A DNA stretch of 64,000 bases, taken from assembly GCF_000265205.3 (NCBI RefSeq), contig NC_018000.1:744001-808000 (forward strand), read 5' to 3'. Origin of the DNA: Sinorhizobium fredii USDA 257. GTDB taxonomy: Bacteria; Pseudomonadota; Alphaproteobacteria; Rhizobiales; Rhizobiaceae. Below, piece after piece: positions 8,312 through 18,581 of this stretch. Each line of letters begins with the position of its first letter. Within the stretch, counting starts at the first letter, position 1. Position numbers and translations under genes: made by a program. A model generated the notes under the pieces. It did no database searches. It was not told the DNA's origin and saw nothing but the letters and a program-made list of their open reading frames with translations.

Positions 8312-8455
8312 CAATATAGGGAATGCCCCGCGGCCCTCAAGGCACAGACCGAACAAAGGACGCCACTTGGGCGAGGCTTCTGGGCTTCGCGCCGCCCGGA
8401 ACGAAGGCTGTCGAGCACAAGGCCGCCGCATTCCCCGCCGAGCAGCCGACGTCCA

Positions 8456-10792
8456 TCAGGGCAGCGTATAGGCAATCACATAATCGCCCGGCTTAGTGCC
8501 GACCGAGCCGTGCCCGCCGGCGACCATCAGTAGATATTGCCTGTCGCCGACCATGTAGGTCATCGGGGTCGCTTGGCCGCCGGCCGGAAGCCGCGCCTCC
8601 CAGAGCTGGTCGCCGGTGGTGACGTCATAGGCTCTCAGGAAATTGTCGACCGTTGCGCCGAGGAAAGCGACGCCGCCCTTGGTGACGATCGGTCCGCCGA
8701 TACCTGGCACCCCGAGCCGGAAGGGAAGCGGCAGCGGCGTCATGTCGTAGACCGTGCCGTTCTTGTGCTTGTAGGCGATCTTGCCGGTCCTGAGATCGGC
8801 GCCCGCGACATAGCCCCAGGGCGGCGCCTGGCAGGGAATCCGCAAGGGGCCGAGGAAAGGACCCATATAGACGCCATAGGGCGCCCCCTCGTTGCGGTTC
8901 AGACCTTGCTCGCTGCCCTTTTCGCCTTCGCCCTTCGGCGGGATCTCCTCGCGTGGGACAAGCCGCGAGGTGAAGGCGAGATAGGTGGGCATTCCGAACA
9001 TCACCTGGCGCTCCGGGTCGACGGCGACCGAGCCCCAGTTGAAAGTGCCGAAATTGCCGGGATAGACGAGCGTTCCTTCGAGCGAAGGCGGCGTATAGCG
9101 GCCCTCATACTTCAACGAGAGGAACTCGATCCGGCAGGCAAGCTGGTCGAACATGGTAATCCCCCACATGTCGCGCTCCCTAAGCGGCGGCGGCATGAAG
9201 GTGAGGCCGGAGACCGGCTGGGTCGGGGCGGTGAAATCCTCCGCGATGGCGCCGCCGGGGGCGGGCACCTCCTCGACCGGAATGATCGGTTCCCCGCTGC
9301 GGCGATCGAGCACATAGACGTCGCCCTGCTTGGTCGGGCCGACCAGCGCCGGCACGACGCTTCCGTCTTGCTTGGTGATGTCGAGCAGGGCCGGCTGCGC
9401 CGGCACGTCCATGTCCCAGAGATCGTGGTGTACAGTCTGCCTGACCCAGCGCACCGCGCCCGTATTGATGTCGAGCGCGACGATCGAGGAAGAGTACATT
9501 TCCACATGCTCGCTGCGCCCCGTGCCGAGCTGGTCGGGCACCTGGTTGCCGAGCGGGATATAGATAAGCCCCAGACCCTCGTCGACCGAGGAAACCGACC
9601 AGCTGTTCGGCGAATTCGTCGTATAGAACTGGCCCGGCGGCAGCGGAGCCGTCTGCTCGGGATTGCCGCTGTCCCAGTTCCAGAGGAGCGCCCCCGTGTT
9701 GATATCAAAGGCACGAATGACGCCGGACTGTTCCTGCGTCGAATAATTGTCGTTGACGGCACCGCCGACGATGATCTTGCCAGCGACGGCGACCGGTGGC
9801 GACGTCGAATAGTAATAGCCGGCGGGATTGTACCGCATGCCCTGTTCGAGGTGCAGAGCGCCTTGGTCGGCAAAGTCGGTGCAGACCGTGCCATTTACGG
9901 CATCGAGCGCGATCAGGCGGGCGTCCGAGGTCGGCAGGTAGATGCGCTCGGCGCAAGGGCTGCCCGCAGCCGCCGCGGGATCGGCCCAATAGGTGACGCC
10001 GCGGCAGGTCTGGTGCTGGCGGTCCGGGTTCAGCCCGGAATTCGAATCATACTTCCACTTCTGCCTGCCGGTCGCGGCATCGAGCGCGATCGCCCAATTA
10101 TGCGGCGTGCAGAGATAGAGGGTGTCCTTCACCTTCAGGGGCGTCACCTGATAGGTGGTCTCGCCGATATCCTCCGGCAGCTTCACGTCTCCTGTCTGGT
10201 ATTGCCAGGCGACCTTGAGTGTCGCGACGTTTTCCCGGTGGATCTGGGCGAGCGGCGAATAGCGCTGGCCGAACAGCGTGCGGCCGTAGTGATGCCATTC
10301 GCCGGCCGGCACATTGCCGCCGAGATCGGGATTGGCCGTGACGATGTCGGTCGGCAGGTCGCCGCGAATGTCATGAATGTCCTGCGTCATCGAGTAGGGC
10401 GCGACACCGACCGCGATCAGGCTGGCAAGCCCAAGCGGCCAGGCGCTGGCGCTGTAGCGTTCGCCTGATGGGCTGAGGAAACCGAGCGGTTGCCGGATCC
10501 ACGGGGTCAGCAGCCAAAGCCCGAGCAGGATGATCACGCCGCCGCGCGGACCGAGCTGCCACCAGTCGAACCCCACTTCCCAAACGGCCCAGGCGAGCGA
10601 GCCGAGGACGATCAGCGTATAGACCCAGATCGCCGCGGCGCTCTTGCGATAGAGCAGCAACGCCGTGAGCAGGAAGCTTAGTCCGGTGATGAGATAGTAT
10701 GGACTGCCGCCGAGCAGGACGAGCCTCGTCCCTCCCGCACCGAGCGCAAGACCGATCAGTGCGAAGAGAAGGGCGGTCAGGACAATGAGCAT
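8456..10792 (-). CDS. gcd: PQQ-dependent membrane-bound glucose dehydrogenase
   Basis: 778 aa quinoprotein oxidising glucose to gluconate in the periplasm and passing electrons to ubiquinone. The N-terminus has about five membrane segments (MLIVLTALLFALIGLALG through SLIAVGVAPY). The rest is an eight-bladed PQQ propeller starting EWHHYGRTLFGQRYSPLAQI, with LYLCTPHNWAIALDAATG and later LDRRSGEPI and GATVDNFLRAYDV blades. Length is close to the E. coli enzyme (about 796). The start at 10792 is preferred over a more upstream in-frame ATG at 10918 because it begins the first membrane helix and has a gggg-ag site upstream. PQQ synthesis genes are not in this window. Confidence 0.93.
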   Translation of the reverse strand: MLIVLTALLFALIGLALGAGGTRLVLLGGSPYYLITGLSFLLTALLLYRKSAAAIWVYTLIVLGSLAWAVWEVGFDWWQLGPRGGVIILLGLWLLTPWIRQPLGFLSPSGERYSASAWPLGLASLIAVGVAPYSMTQDIHDIRGDLPTDIVTANPDLGGNVPAGEWHHYGRTLFGQRYSPLAQIHRENVATLKVAWQYQTGDVKLPEDIGETTYQVTPLKVKDTLYLCTPHNWAIALDAATGRQKWKYDSNSGLNPDRQHQTCRGVTYWADPAAAAGSPCAERIYLPTSDARLIALDAVNGTVCTDFADQGALHLEQGMRYNPAGYYYSTSPPVAVAGKIIVGGAVNDNYSTQEQSGVIRAFDINTGALLWNWDSGNPEQTAPLPPGQFYTTNSPNSWSVSSVDEGLGLIYIPLGNQVPDQLGTGRSEHVEMYSSSIVALDINTGAVRWVRQTVHHDLWDMDVPAQPALLDITKQDGSVVPALVGPTKQGDVYVLDRRSGEPIIPVEEVPAPGGAIAEDFTAPTQPVSGLTFMPPPLRERDMWGITMFDQLACRIEFLSLKYEGRYTPPSLEGTLVYPGNFGTFNWGSVAVDPERQVMFGMPTYLAFTSRLVPREEIPPKGEGEKGSEQGLNRNEGAPYGVYMGPFLGPLRIPCQAPPWGYVAGADLRTGKIAYKHKNGTVYDMTPLPLPFRLGVPGIGGPIVTKGGVAFLGATVDNFLRAYDVTTGDQLWEARLPAGGQATPMTYMVGDRQYLLMVAGGHGSVGTKPGDYVIAYTLP

Positions 10793-11106
10793 GAATGCGA
10801 ACTCCCCGAGTTGAAGACGGCATGCCGGTTCTTGCGGGCAGGCCCGGACGGGCTGCAACGGGAGGCGAAGAACGGCTGCGAAATTCCCGCTGCCAACCTC
10901 CGTCTGAACTATGCGCATCGAGCCGCGGCATTCAGCGCCTCGATTGCGAAGGTAACGCGCTACACGTGCCTTTCAATGGCGCACGCTCCGGTTCGGCGCG
11001 TCTTTTCGGAAGCACAAAGGAAACGGGTAGCGCTTTGATTTGCTGAGGTTTTCGCTCTCGGATCGGCTTCGATCCACGGCGGCGGCCGAAGCGAGGCTCC
11101 GGCTCG
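10793..11106. other. Intergenic region upstream of gcd
   Basis: 314 bases between the gcd start and the SelO stop, both on the minus strand. It should carry the gcd promoter and the end of the selO transcript. I see no convincing -35/-10 pair, terminator or small gene; the open frames across it on both strands look like chance GC-rich frames. Confidence 0.5.
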
Positions 11107-12612
11107 TCAGGTGCCGCAGAAGGTTTGCAGCACCTCTTCGCCAGGTTGCGGCGGTGCCGCATAGGCGGCATGTCCCGGTTGGTCCTCATAGGGCCTGGAG
11201 GTCACGTCCAGAAGTGCTTCGAAGAGCGAGAAATCTGCGTTTTCGATCGCCGCTTCGATCGCCTGTTCCACACGATGATTGCGTGGAATGAAGGCCGGGT
11301 TGACGGCGCGCATGGCTGCCGCACGTTCGGCCGGCTGGCGGGCTTCGCGCTCGAGCCGGCGGCGCCAGTCCTCGAGCCAGGGCGACAGCGCCTCGGGTTC
11401 CTGGAAAAGCTTGGCAAACTCGACATCGCCGCCTGCATTTTCCGCGGACGAAGCAAGCGCTCGGAACGCGAGGGTGAAATCCGCTCCCCCCTTATGCATC
11501 AGCGCCAGCAATCCTTGTACCCGCTCCAGGTCCCCGTCTTCCGCGGTCGAAAGGCCGATCTTGCGGCGCATGCCGTCGAGCCAGTGATTTTGGAAGATCG
11601 TTCCGTATTCGCCGAGAGCGTCATTGGCGAGGTTCACCGCCACGTCCGCCGTCGGATCGAAGAGCGTCACGAGCGTTTCGGCAAGCCTGGCGAGGTTCCA
11701 CTGGCCGATGGCCGGCTGGTTGGCATAGGCGTAGCGGCCGAACTGATCGATCGAGCTGAAGACCTTCTTCGGATCGTAGGCATCCATGAAGGCACAGGGT
11801 CCGAAGTCGATCGTCTCGCCCGAAATCGTCATGTTATCGGTGTTCATCACGCCGTGAATGAAGCCGATGTGCAGCCAGCGTGCGATCAACGCCGCCTGCC
11901 GCTCCGCCACCGCCTTGAGGAGGCCTAGATAGGGATTCTCGTCCGCTTTCAATTCCGGGTAGTGTCGGTCGATCACGTAGTCGGCCAGCGTCTTGACCGA
12001 GTCCATGTCGCCGCGCGCGGCGAAGAACTGGAACGTGCCGACGCGAATGTGGCTGGATGCAACACGCGTGAAGACTGCTCCGGGAAGGATCTGCTCCCGG
12101 TAGACGGGCTGGCCGGTTACCGTTGCGGCAAGCGCGCGGGTGGTCGGTACGCCAAGCGCATGCATCGCCTCGCTGACGATATATTCGCGCAACACGGGCC
12201 CAAGCGCTGCACGCCCGTCGCCGCGGCGCGAGTAGGGGGTCTGGCCGGCTCCCTTGAGCTGGATGTCACGGCGCTTCCCGTTGCGGTCCACGACTTCGCC
12301 AAGCAGGATGGCGCGGCCGTCGCCGAGTTGCGGAACGAAGGTGCCGAACTGGTGCCCGGCATAGGCCATGGCGAGTGGCTCTGCGCCGGCCGGAACCGTG
12401 TTGCCCGAGAAGATCGCCGCGCCATCGCGCTCCAGCGCTGCGATGTCGAGGCCCAGCTCTTCGGCGAGCGGCCGGTTGAGCTTGATCAGCCAGGGCTCCG
12501 CCACAGAGGTCGGCTCGACCCGGGCGTAGAAATTCGCAGGCAATCGCGTGTAGCTGTTGTCGAAGGGAAGCGGCGCCGTCGCCGAGCCCGATTGCGGCGG
12601 TACGTAATTCAT
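11107..12612 (-). CDS. selO: Protein adenylyltransferase SelO (YdiU/UPF0061)
   Basis: 501 aa pseudokinase-fold enzyme that transfers AMP from ATP to Ser/Thr/Tyr of target proteins, linked to redox homeostasis. Diagnostic segments are [21 protein letters not shown] near residue 80, [38 protein letters not shown] and the metal-binding DFGPCAFMD. The chain ends in FCGT: this Cys near the C-terminus is at the place where animal SelO carries selenocysteine. The start at 12612 begins at the family N-terminus. It runs in the same direction as gcd and the homocysteine methyltransferase gene, but gaps of 134 and 314 bases argue for separate transcripts. Confidence 0.93.
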   Translation of the reverse strand: MNYVPPQSGSATAPLPFDNSYTRLPANFYARVEPTSVAEPWLIKLNRPLAEELGLDIAALERDGAAIFSGNTVPAGAEPLAMAYAGHQFGTFVPQLGDGRAILLGEVVDRNGKRRDIQLKGAGQTPYSRRGDGRAALGPVLREYIVSEAMHALGVPTTRALAATVTGQPVYREQILPGAVFTRVASSHIRVGTFQFFAARGDMDSVKTLADYVIDRHYPELKADENPYLGLLKAVAERQAALIARWLHIGFIHGVMNTDNMTISGETIDFGPCAFMDAYDPKKVFSSIDQFGRYAYANQPAIGQWNLARLAETLVTLFDPTADVAVNLANDALGEYGTIFQNHWLDGMRRKIGLSTAEDGDLERVQGLLALMHKGGADFTLAFRALASSAENAGGDVEFAKLFQEPEALSPWLEDWRRRLEREARQPAERAAAMRAVNPAFIPRNHRVEQAIEAAIENADFSLFEALLDVTSRPYEDQPGHAAYAAPPQPGEEVLQTFCGT

Positions 12613-12746
12613 CACATTCCAGCGGCATTGCTCAGGAAAATACCAGCCGCCCTTTCCCGACAAGTCTACACGAGCGGTCCCGTTTTCGCGAGATCGGGAT
12701 TTGCGGCGATCCACCCGCCCTTGCGGCGGGAGGACCTTTCCGGCGA

Positions 12747-13715
12747 TCAGGCACTGAGCGCAGTCGGTGGCAGGCAGGCCTCGCAGATTGCCGCGATATG
12801 GCGGTGGTCGGTGCCGCAGCAGCCGCCGAGGACGCGCAGCTTCGGCAAGCGGCCGGTGAGCGAGCGATAGCGCCGCGCGAGATCACTCATGTCGCCTATG
12901 TCCAATGTCTCGCTTTCATCGAGTTCTGCATGGCTCTTCGTCGAGGCGTTGGCGCGGATGCCGCCGATCCGCCGCACCCAGGCCTGATCCTGATCGAGGC
13001 TACTCTCGAAATGGCTCGGATGGGCGCAATTGATCATGTAGTAGTGCGGATAGCCCTCGGTTTCCGCGTCCACCGTTTCGATCGCCTCCTGCAGCGAGCG
13101 GCCAGTGACGAGCCGGCCGTCGGTCTCGACGGTAAATGAGATGGCGCAGGGCATGCCGTGGCGCTTGGCGGCTCGTGTCACGCCGATCGCCTCCTGGACA
13201 TTCGTCATGGTGACCGCCGTTACCATGTCTGCTTCGCTGTCAGCGAAGGCGGCGACTTGGGCGGAGTGATACTCCTCCGCTTCCTCGGCATTCATGCGGC
13301 CGGCCTTGTAGCCATCGCCGCGCGGACCAATGACGCCATTGAAGACCATCGGGGCCTGCGGCCGCTCGTATTGCGCGCGCAGTTCGGTGAGCAGGTAGAC
13401 CGCGTCTCGATTGACCTGATTGAGCGCCTCGCCGTCATAGCCAAGTTTCTTGCCCCAGTCGGCGTTGGCGCGCCACGTGGCGGTGTCGAGCACGAAACCG
13501 GTGCCGTGACACCGCGCGATTTCGAGATAGCGCGTGTAGTAGCGCAACAGCTGCCTGCGGCCCTCCGGCGAGGCAAGCAGAACGAAGGAGGCGAAATGCG
13601 GCAGCTCGGCCCCCTCGTGAAAGATCAGCGCCGTCTCCATGCCGCCGTCGCTGAGGAATGTGCCTCCCCGTAAGAGTGGCAGGTCGTGTCGGTACTTGGC
13701 GATTTCATGTTCCAT
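12747..13715 (-). CDS. Homocysteine S-methyltransferase family protein
   Basis: 322 aa TIM-barrel enzyme of the zinc homocysteine S-methyltransferase family (MmuM-like, related to the N-terminal part of MetH). Zinc cysteines are in INCAHPSHF and in [11 protein letters not shown] near the C-terminus; the N-terminal [12 protein letters not shown] motif is characteristic. The methyl donor may be S-methylmethionine or a betaine, which cannot be read from sequence. A strong ribosome site (aggaggaaacg) fixes the start at 13715. It is divergent from a TetR regulator across 217 bp, which probably controls it. Confidence 0.87.
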   Translation of the reverse strand: MEHEIAKYRHDLPLLRGGTFLSDGGMETALIFHEGAELPHFASFVLLASPEGRRQLLRYYTRYLEIARCHGTGFVLDTATWRANADWGKKLGYDGEALNQVNRDAVYLLTELRAQYERPQAPMVFNGVIGPRGDGYKAGRMNAEEAEEYHSAQVAAFADSEADMVTAVTMTNVQEAIGVTRAAKRHGMPCAISFTVETDGRLVTGRSLQEAIETVDAETEGYPHYYMINCAHPSHFESSLDQDQAWVRRIGGIRANASTKSHAELDESETLDIGDMSDLARRYRSLTGRLPKLRVLGGCCGTDHRHIAAICEACLPPTALSA

Positions 13716-13932
13716 CGTTTCCTCCTGTTCCTTTCGGACGCCCCAGCGCGAGGTCGGAAGAATTTCTGCCGTTTTATGATCTGCTAAACTAGCCGGCTTG
13801 CGGTACACTATGGGCCAATAATCCGCATTGCGATGTTACATCAGGAACTTGCCGTAAGATTCAGGCGCCAGGCGAATGGTCCGCCGCTGATTTTCCGAAC
13901 CGAAAACTTTACCGGCGGTACAGGAGTGCATC

Positions 13933-14553
13933 ATGCGAAAGGGCGAGGAAACGCGCGCGAAGATCCTCGATGTCGCCGAAGCCGCGGTGCTGGCAAAGGG
14001 TTTCGGAGGCACTTCGATCGACGAACTGATCGTCGAGACCGGCATCACCAAGAGCGGGTTCTTCTACCATTTTCGCGACAAGAACGAGCTCGCCAAAGCG
14101 CTGCTCGAGCGCTACATCGAAAATGACGAGCGCATTTATGACGAAATTTTCGGACGGGCGCGCGAACTTGCGGACGACCCGCTGCAGGCGTTCCTGATCG
14201 GCCTGAAGCTGCTTTCAGAATTGCTCTCGGATTTGCCGAACGGTCATCCGGGATGTCTGGTCGCGACGATGTGCACCCAGGAGCGTGCCTTCGATCGGGA
14301 AATCCAGGAGATGAACCGCCAGGCGGCGCTGATGTGGCGGCGCCGCTTCGGCGCCATGTTCCGTGACATCATGCAAGTCTATCGGCCGCGCGAAGCGCTC
14401 GATGCCGATCAACTTGCCGATATGGTCTCGACCGTCCTCGAGGGCGGCATCGTGCTTTCGAAAGCGCTGAAGGAGCCGAAGAGCCTGCCCGATCAGCTCC
14501 TCGTCTTCCGCAGTTTCGTGCGGCTGCTGTTCCAGCCCGCCGTCCAGCCGTGA
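13933..14553 (+). CDS. TetR family transcriptional regulator
   Basis: 206 aa TetR repressor. The N-terminal HTH spans about residues 7-50 (TRAKILDVAEAAVLAKGFGG, then TSIDELIVETGITKSGFFYHF). The C-terminal ligand/dimer domain is helical with HPGCLVATMCTQERAF, similar to regulators with a TetR_C_11-type domain. aggag precedes the ATG by six bases. It is divergent from the homocysteine methyltransferase gene, suggesting local control; I see no clean palindrome between them. Confidence 0.87.
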   Translation: MRKGEETRAKILDVAEAAVLAKGFGGTSIDELIVETGITKSGFFYHFRDKNELAKALLERYIENDERIYDEIFGRARELADDPLQAFLIGLKLLSELLSDLPNGHPGCLVATMCTQERAFDREIQEMNRQAALMWRRRFGAMFRDIMQVYRPREALDADQLADMVSTVLEGGIVLSKALKEPKSLPDQLLVFRSFVRLLFQPAVQP

Positions 14554-14559
14554 GGCCAA

Positions 14560-15087
14560 TCAGGCGCCTTCGTCCTCGAGAGCCGCGGCCATGTCCGCAA
14601 GCTTGCGCACGGTGTTGAGATTGCGTGTCGTGCCGGGCTTCAGCGCCGGCAGCTTGAGCTTCGACCGTCCCGATCCATTCGGGTAGTGGATATAGATCTC
14701 CCGTCCGTCGATCTTCACTTCTTCGCCATCCGGTGCGACGAGTTTGTCGAGCGCGTCCGCCGCCGGTGGCTCCGGAAGGAATGCGACGAGCAGGAAATTC
14801 GGCTTGGCGTCCGGAAACGGCACCCTTGCCGCGACCGCCTCGAGCTCGCGCCGGCTGCGCAGCAAGACGCCTGGCGCCTTGCCCATCCGTTCGGCCAGCG
14901 CCGCCTCAAGTTTGCGCCGAACTTCGGTTTCGGCGAGCTCGGAACGGAACAGCACGTTGCCGCTCTGGATGTAGGTCTTGACGTCGGCGAAGCCGAGACC
15001 TTCGCAGACGGCCTTCAGCTCCGCCATCGGAAGCGTACCGGTGCCGCCGACATTGAGGGCCCTTAGCAGCGCGACATAGACCGGCAC
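14560..15087 (-). CDS. DUF1697 domain protein
   Basis: 175 aa cytosolic protein of the DUF1697 family, function unknown. Its typical N-terminus is PVYVALLRALNVGGTGTLPM, followed by YIQSGNVLF, and the C-terminus has RNLNTVRKLADMA. The start is a GTG at 15087, only 11 bases after the stop of oligopeptidase B, with gagg in front; the family boundary falls exactly there, so the longer in-frame upstream sequence is overlap with the neighbour. It is most likely translated from the ptrB transcript. Convergent with the TetR gene. Confidence 0.85.
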   Translation of the reverse strand: MPVYVALLRALNVGGTGTLPMAELKAVCEGLGFADVKTYIQSGNVLFRSELAETEVRRKLEAALAERMGKAPGVLLRSRRELEAVAARVPFPDAKPNFLLVAFLPEPPAADALDKLVAPDGEEVKIDGREIYIHYPNGSGRSKLKLPALKPGTTRNLNTVRKLADMAAALEDEGA

Positions 15088-15098
15088 GGGTGCACCTC

Positions 15099-17207
15099 TT
15101 AGATCTTGCCACCCACCTTGATGGCGAAGGCATATTCGAAGGCGATTTCCTCCAGCCTCTGGAAGCGTCCGGAGGCGCCGCCATGTCCGGCATCCATATT
15201 GGTCTTCAACAGGATCGGCTCGCTGCCGGTCGTCCTCTCCCGCAGTCTGGCGACCCATTTCGCCGGTTCCCAATAGGTGACACGCGGATCGGTCAAGCCG
15301 CCGAGCGCCAGGATTGCCGGATAGGGCTTGGCTTCAACATTGTCGTAGGGCGAGTAGCCGGCAATGATGTTGTAGAATTCGGCGCTTTCGATCGGATTGC
15401 CCCATTCCGGCCACTCCGGCGGCGTCAGCGGCAGCGTGTCGTCCAGCATGGTGTTGAGGACGTCGACGAAGGGGACGGCGGCGATGATGCCCCGGAATTT
15501 CTCCGGCGCCATGTTGGCGATCGCCCCCATCAGCATGCCGCCGGCCGAACCGCCCTCGGCGATGATGTTCGCGTAGGATGTGAACTTCTGCTGATTCAGA
15601 TAGTCAGCCGCGGCGATGAAGTCCCTGAACGTATTGGTCTTCTTCGCCATCTTGCCGTCTTCGTACCACTCAAAGCCCTTGTCCTTGCCGCCGCGGATAT
15701 GGGCGATGGCATAAACGAAGCCGCGGTCGACGAGCGACAGGCAGTTGGTGTTGAAGCCAGCCGGAATGGTGATGCCGTAGGCGCCGTAGCCGTAGAGCAG
15801 GCAGGGCGCCGAACCGTCGAGTGGCGTATCCCTGCGATAGAGGAGCGTTACCGGAACCGCGGCGCCGTCCGGAGCCGGGGCGAAAACGCGGCGGGTCACG
15901 TAATCATCCGGAGTGTGGCCGGAGGGCACCTCCTGGGTCTTCAAGAGCGTCCGCTCGCGCGTCGCCATGTTGTAGTCGAAGAGCTGCGAGGGTGTCGTCA
16001 TCGACGAATAGGAAAAGCGGATGACGTCGGTGTCGTATTCGGCGGCACCGGAAAGTCCGAGCGAATAGGCCTCTTCGGCAAAGGCAATCGCGTGTTCCTC
16101 ACCGGTTTTCCGGTCGCGAATGACGATCTCCGGCAGGCCCTCGCGGCGCTGCAGCCAGATAAGGTGGCGGGCATAGGCCATGTGGCTGAGGATCAGCGTG
16201 CCCGGTCGGTGCGGCACGACCTCGCGCCAGTTTTCCTTCTGCGGCGCTTCCACCGGCGCTTCCATGATCTTGAAATCCTTGGCACCGTCGGCATTGGTGA
16301 GAATGTAGAAGACCTCGCCGCCCTCGGTCATGGAATATTCGAGACCGGTCACGCGTTTCGCCACGACCTGTGGCTCGGCCGTCAGGTCTCTGGTCGAAAG
16401 CAGCCGATATTCGCTGGTCTCGTGATCATGGATGTCGATATAGATGAAGTCGTCGAGCAGCGACCCGCCGACCGACATGAAGAAGCCGGGGTCCGCTTCC
16501 TCATAGACGAGCCGATCTTCCGACTGCGGTTTGCCGACGATGTGGTGGTAAATCCGCGACGGGCGGTGGTTCTCGTCGAGGACGGTGTAGAAGAAGCTCT
16601 CGCCGTCGGGTGCCCAGGCGCCGCCGCCACCGGTGTTCTCGACCACGTCGGAAAGATCCTCGCCCGTCGAAAGATCGCGCACCTTCAGCGTGAAATATTC
16701 CGATCCCTTGTCGTCATAGCCCCAGATGCCGCGGGCATGGTCGCTCGAATGGTCGAGGCCGGCGATGCGGAAGTAGGCCTTGCCCCCGGCTTCCTTGTCG
16801 CCGTCGAGCAGCACTTGGCGGGTCGTTTCGTCGCCGGCGGCTCCATCGCGCGGGATACGGAAATAACGCGGATGCTCGCCGCCTTTCACGTAGAAAGTTC
16901 CGTAGGCAAAGGCGCCGTCCTTCATCGGCACGGAGGAATCGTCCTCCTTGATACGGCCGCGCATCTCGGCAAACAGCGCCTTTTGCAGATCCTTGGTGTC
17001 CGCCATGGCGGCGTTCATGTAGTCGTTTTCGGCCTCCAGGTGGCGGCGGATCTCCGGATCGAGGATCGTGGGATCCTTGAACATCGCTTGCCAGTTGTCG
17101 GCCCTCAGCCACGCGTAATCATCGGTCCGGCTGATGCCGTGGCGCGTATCCGTGAGCGGCTTCTTGTGAGCGACGGGCGCGGCGGGCAGGTTGTTGAAAA
17201 CGGACAA
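15099..17207 (-). CDS. ptrB: Oligopeptidase B (S9A serine peptidase)
   Basis: 702 aa prolyl-oligopeptidase-family enzyme cleaving short peptides after Arg/Lys in the cytosol. An N-terminal seven-bladed propeller (to about residue 420) precedes the alpha/beta hydrolase domain, with the nucleophile in AEGGSAGGMLMGA and the catalytic His in DAGHGGASGRF. The start codon appears to be TTG at 17207, backed by a ggagag site at the right spacing; no ATG fits the family N-terminus. Followed by the coupled DUF1697 gene. Confidence 0.92.
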   Translation of the reverse strand: MSVFNNLPAAPVAHKKPLTDTRHGISRTDDYAWLRADNWQAMFKDPTILDPEIRRHLEAENDYMNAAMADTKDLQKALFAEMRGRIKEDDSSVPMKDGAFAYGTFYVKGGEHPRYFRIPRDGAAGDETTRQVLLDGDKEAGGKAYFRIAGLDHSSDHARGIWGYDDKGSEYFTLKVRDLSTGEDLSDVVENTGGGGAWAPDGESFFYTVLDENHRPSRIYHHIVGKPQSEDRLVYEEADPGFFMSVGGSLLDDFIYIDIHDHETSEYRLLSTRDLTAEPQVVAKRVTGLEYSMTEGGEVFYILTNADGAKDFKIMEAPVEAPQKENWREVVPHRPGTLILSHMAYARHLIWLQRREGLPEIVIRDRKTGEEHAIAFAEEAYSLGLSGAAEYDTDVIRFSYSSMTTPSQLFDYNMATRERTLLKTQEVPSGHTPDDYVTRRVFAPAPDGAAVPVTLLYRRDTPLDGSAPCLLYGYGAYGITIPAGFNTNCLSLVDRGFVYAIAHIRGGKDKGFEWYEDGKMAKKTNTFRDFIAAADYLNQQKFTSYANIIAEGGSAGGMLMGAIANMAPEKFRGIIAAVPFVDVLNTMLDDTLPLTPPEWPEWGNPIESAEFYNIIAGYSPYDNVEAKPYPAILALGGLTDPRVTYWEPAKWVARLRERTTGSEPILLKTNMDAGHGGASGRFQRLEEIAFEYAFAIKVGGKI

Positions 17208-17322
17208 GGGTCTCTCCGGGATCTCTTCGGTGGGAGATCATGAGATAGAGAGCGCCCGGGCGGCGATCAAGCGGAAAGCACCGCCGGGTGCCGTGGAGAA
17301 GGATAACGATGGGCGATAGAGA

Positions 17323-18210
17323 TCACGCGGTGGGCGCGGCGAGATGGAGGCCGATGCCCCACGGGTCGGTGAGGCGATGGATGCCGCCTTCCTCGCGCAC
17401 CGGGGTGTGCAGTTCGTCGAGCTTCCGGATCGCCGCGGCGAGCTGGTCGGCCTCCCTGAAGCGGATCGTGTAGTCGGAGAGCCCCGTCATGTTGGCCTGG
17501 CGTTTCGCCGCCCCGCGCGAGTTCCAGATATTGGCTGCGACGTGATGGTGATACTTGCCGGAGGCGAAGAAGCTCGCCCCCGGATAGCGCGCCATCAGAT
17601 CGAGGCCCAGGATGTGGCGGAAGAAGGCGTCCGCCTGCGGTATGTCGGAGACCTGCAGATGGATGTGGCCGATCACGGTGCCGTCGGCAAGGCCGTTCCA
17701 GCCCTCTCGCGGTGCCTCGTCATAGAGCGATTGCAGGTCGAGCGGCAACGTGTTCATCGCAACCGTGCCGTCCGCTTCGTAACGCCATTCGCTGCGCGGT
17801 CGATCGCGATAGATCTCGATACCGTTGCCCTCCGGGTCGGCGAGATAGATCGCTTCGCTGACGAGGTGGTCGGAGGCGCCCTGGAGGCGGACGCCGTTGT
17901 TGGCGGCATGCGCGAGCCACCGTCCAAGTTCCTGCCGGTCGGGGACGAGGAATGCCGTGTGGAAGAGACCGGGTGCGCTGCGCGGCGCCTTTGCCGCGGC
18001 CGCTTCCGTCGTCAGCGTCAACAGGGGCCGTCCGGCAACCCCGAGCATCTCGCCCCTTGCGCTCCTCTCGAGCGGAGCGAGGCCGAGCATCTTTTGATAC
18101 CAGGCGGAGACCATCGGCAGGTCCTGAACGATGAGATGTGCCCGTTCGATATAGGCGGGCATCGCCGCCGCGTGATCTGCAGGGAGGTTGGTCACAGGCT
18201 GCGATTGCAT
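17323..18210 (-). CDS. Two-domain VOC protein, catechol-2,3-dioxygenase (CatE)-like
   Basis: 295 aa with two VOC domains. The first (about residues 20-140) has RAHLIVQDLPMVSAWYQKML and ends DPEGNGIEIYRDRP. The second (about 180-290) has IGHIHLQVSDIPQADAFF, YHHHVAANIW and WGIGL. Metal ligands would be H184 region, the HHH cluster and a late acidic residue. This resembles Bacillus CatE-type extradiol dioxygenases, but the substrate is uncertain and no aromatic degradation genes are near. Confidence 0.82.
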   Translation of the reverse strand: MQSQPVTNLPADHAAAMPAYIERAHLIVQDLPMVSAWYQKMLGLAPLERSARGEMLGVAGRPLLTLTTEAAAAKAPRSAPGLFHTAFLVPDRQELGRWLAHAANNGVRLQGASDHLVSEAIYLADPEGNGIEIYRDRPRSEWRYEADGTVAMNTLPLDLQSLYDEAPREGWNGLADGTVIGHIHLQVSDIPQADAFFRHILGLDLMARYPGASFFASGKYHHHVAANIWNSRGAAKRQANMTGLSDYTIRFREADQLAAAIRKLDELHTPVREEGGIHRLTDPWGIGLHLAAPTA

Positions 18211-18581
18211 TGTCTATTCCTCGAGCTACGCCTTTCGGAGCGCCCACCGGAACCCATAGTACCTCCCGGTGGCACCCTGAACTGTAGCCCAATATGAGCA
18301 CGTGAAGGAGTTCGGGAAAGCTATTATATTACTTGATGTTGTGTTCGATGAACGTTGACGGTCGCGGCCGTCGCGCTACCTCATTCTAGAGGGTGCAAGC
18401 GCGAGAGTGGTGACCGACTTGATTTCGATCATGGTCGGAATTGCCGTCGCCGCTCAATTTCGGCCCAAGAGGGCGAGAAAGGGCGGAAGAGGGCATTCCG
18501 GTCAAAGTTTCGCCCTCGGGTCCAAAGGATCGCCTTGCTCTCCAGCGGCGACCGGGAATGCAACGGAAGGAGCGTATCTGT
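18211..18581. other. Intergenic region with FNR/FixK-like box
   Basis: 371 bases between divergent genes (VOC protein and universal stress protein). It contains an AT-rich stretch near 18320-18350 (ttatattacttgatgttg) and the FNR/FixK-like site listed separately. No small gene is convincing. Confidence 0.55.
18419..18432 (+). promoter_or_regulatory. FNR/FixK-type box upstream of the universal stress gene
   Basis: TTGATTTCGATCAT matches the FNR/FixK consensus TTGAT-N4-ATCAA at nine of ten fixed bases, and the symmetry extends outward to CCGAC and GTCGG. It lies 150 bases before the usp start; a canonical class II promoter would start near 18467. Low-oxygen control of the usp/dksA-like pair is inferred. 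Confidence 0.55.

Noticed and set aside
15090..17243. 717-codon open frame opposite ptrB
   Set aside because: Antisense shadow of oligopeptidase B.
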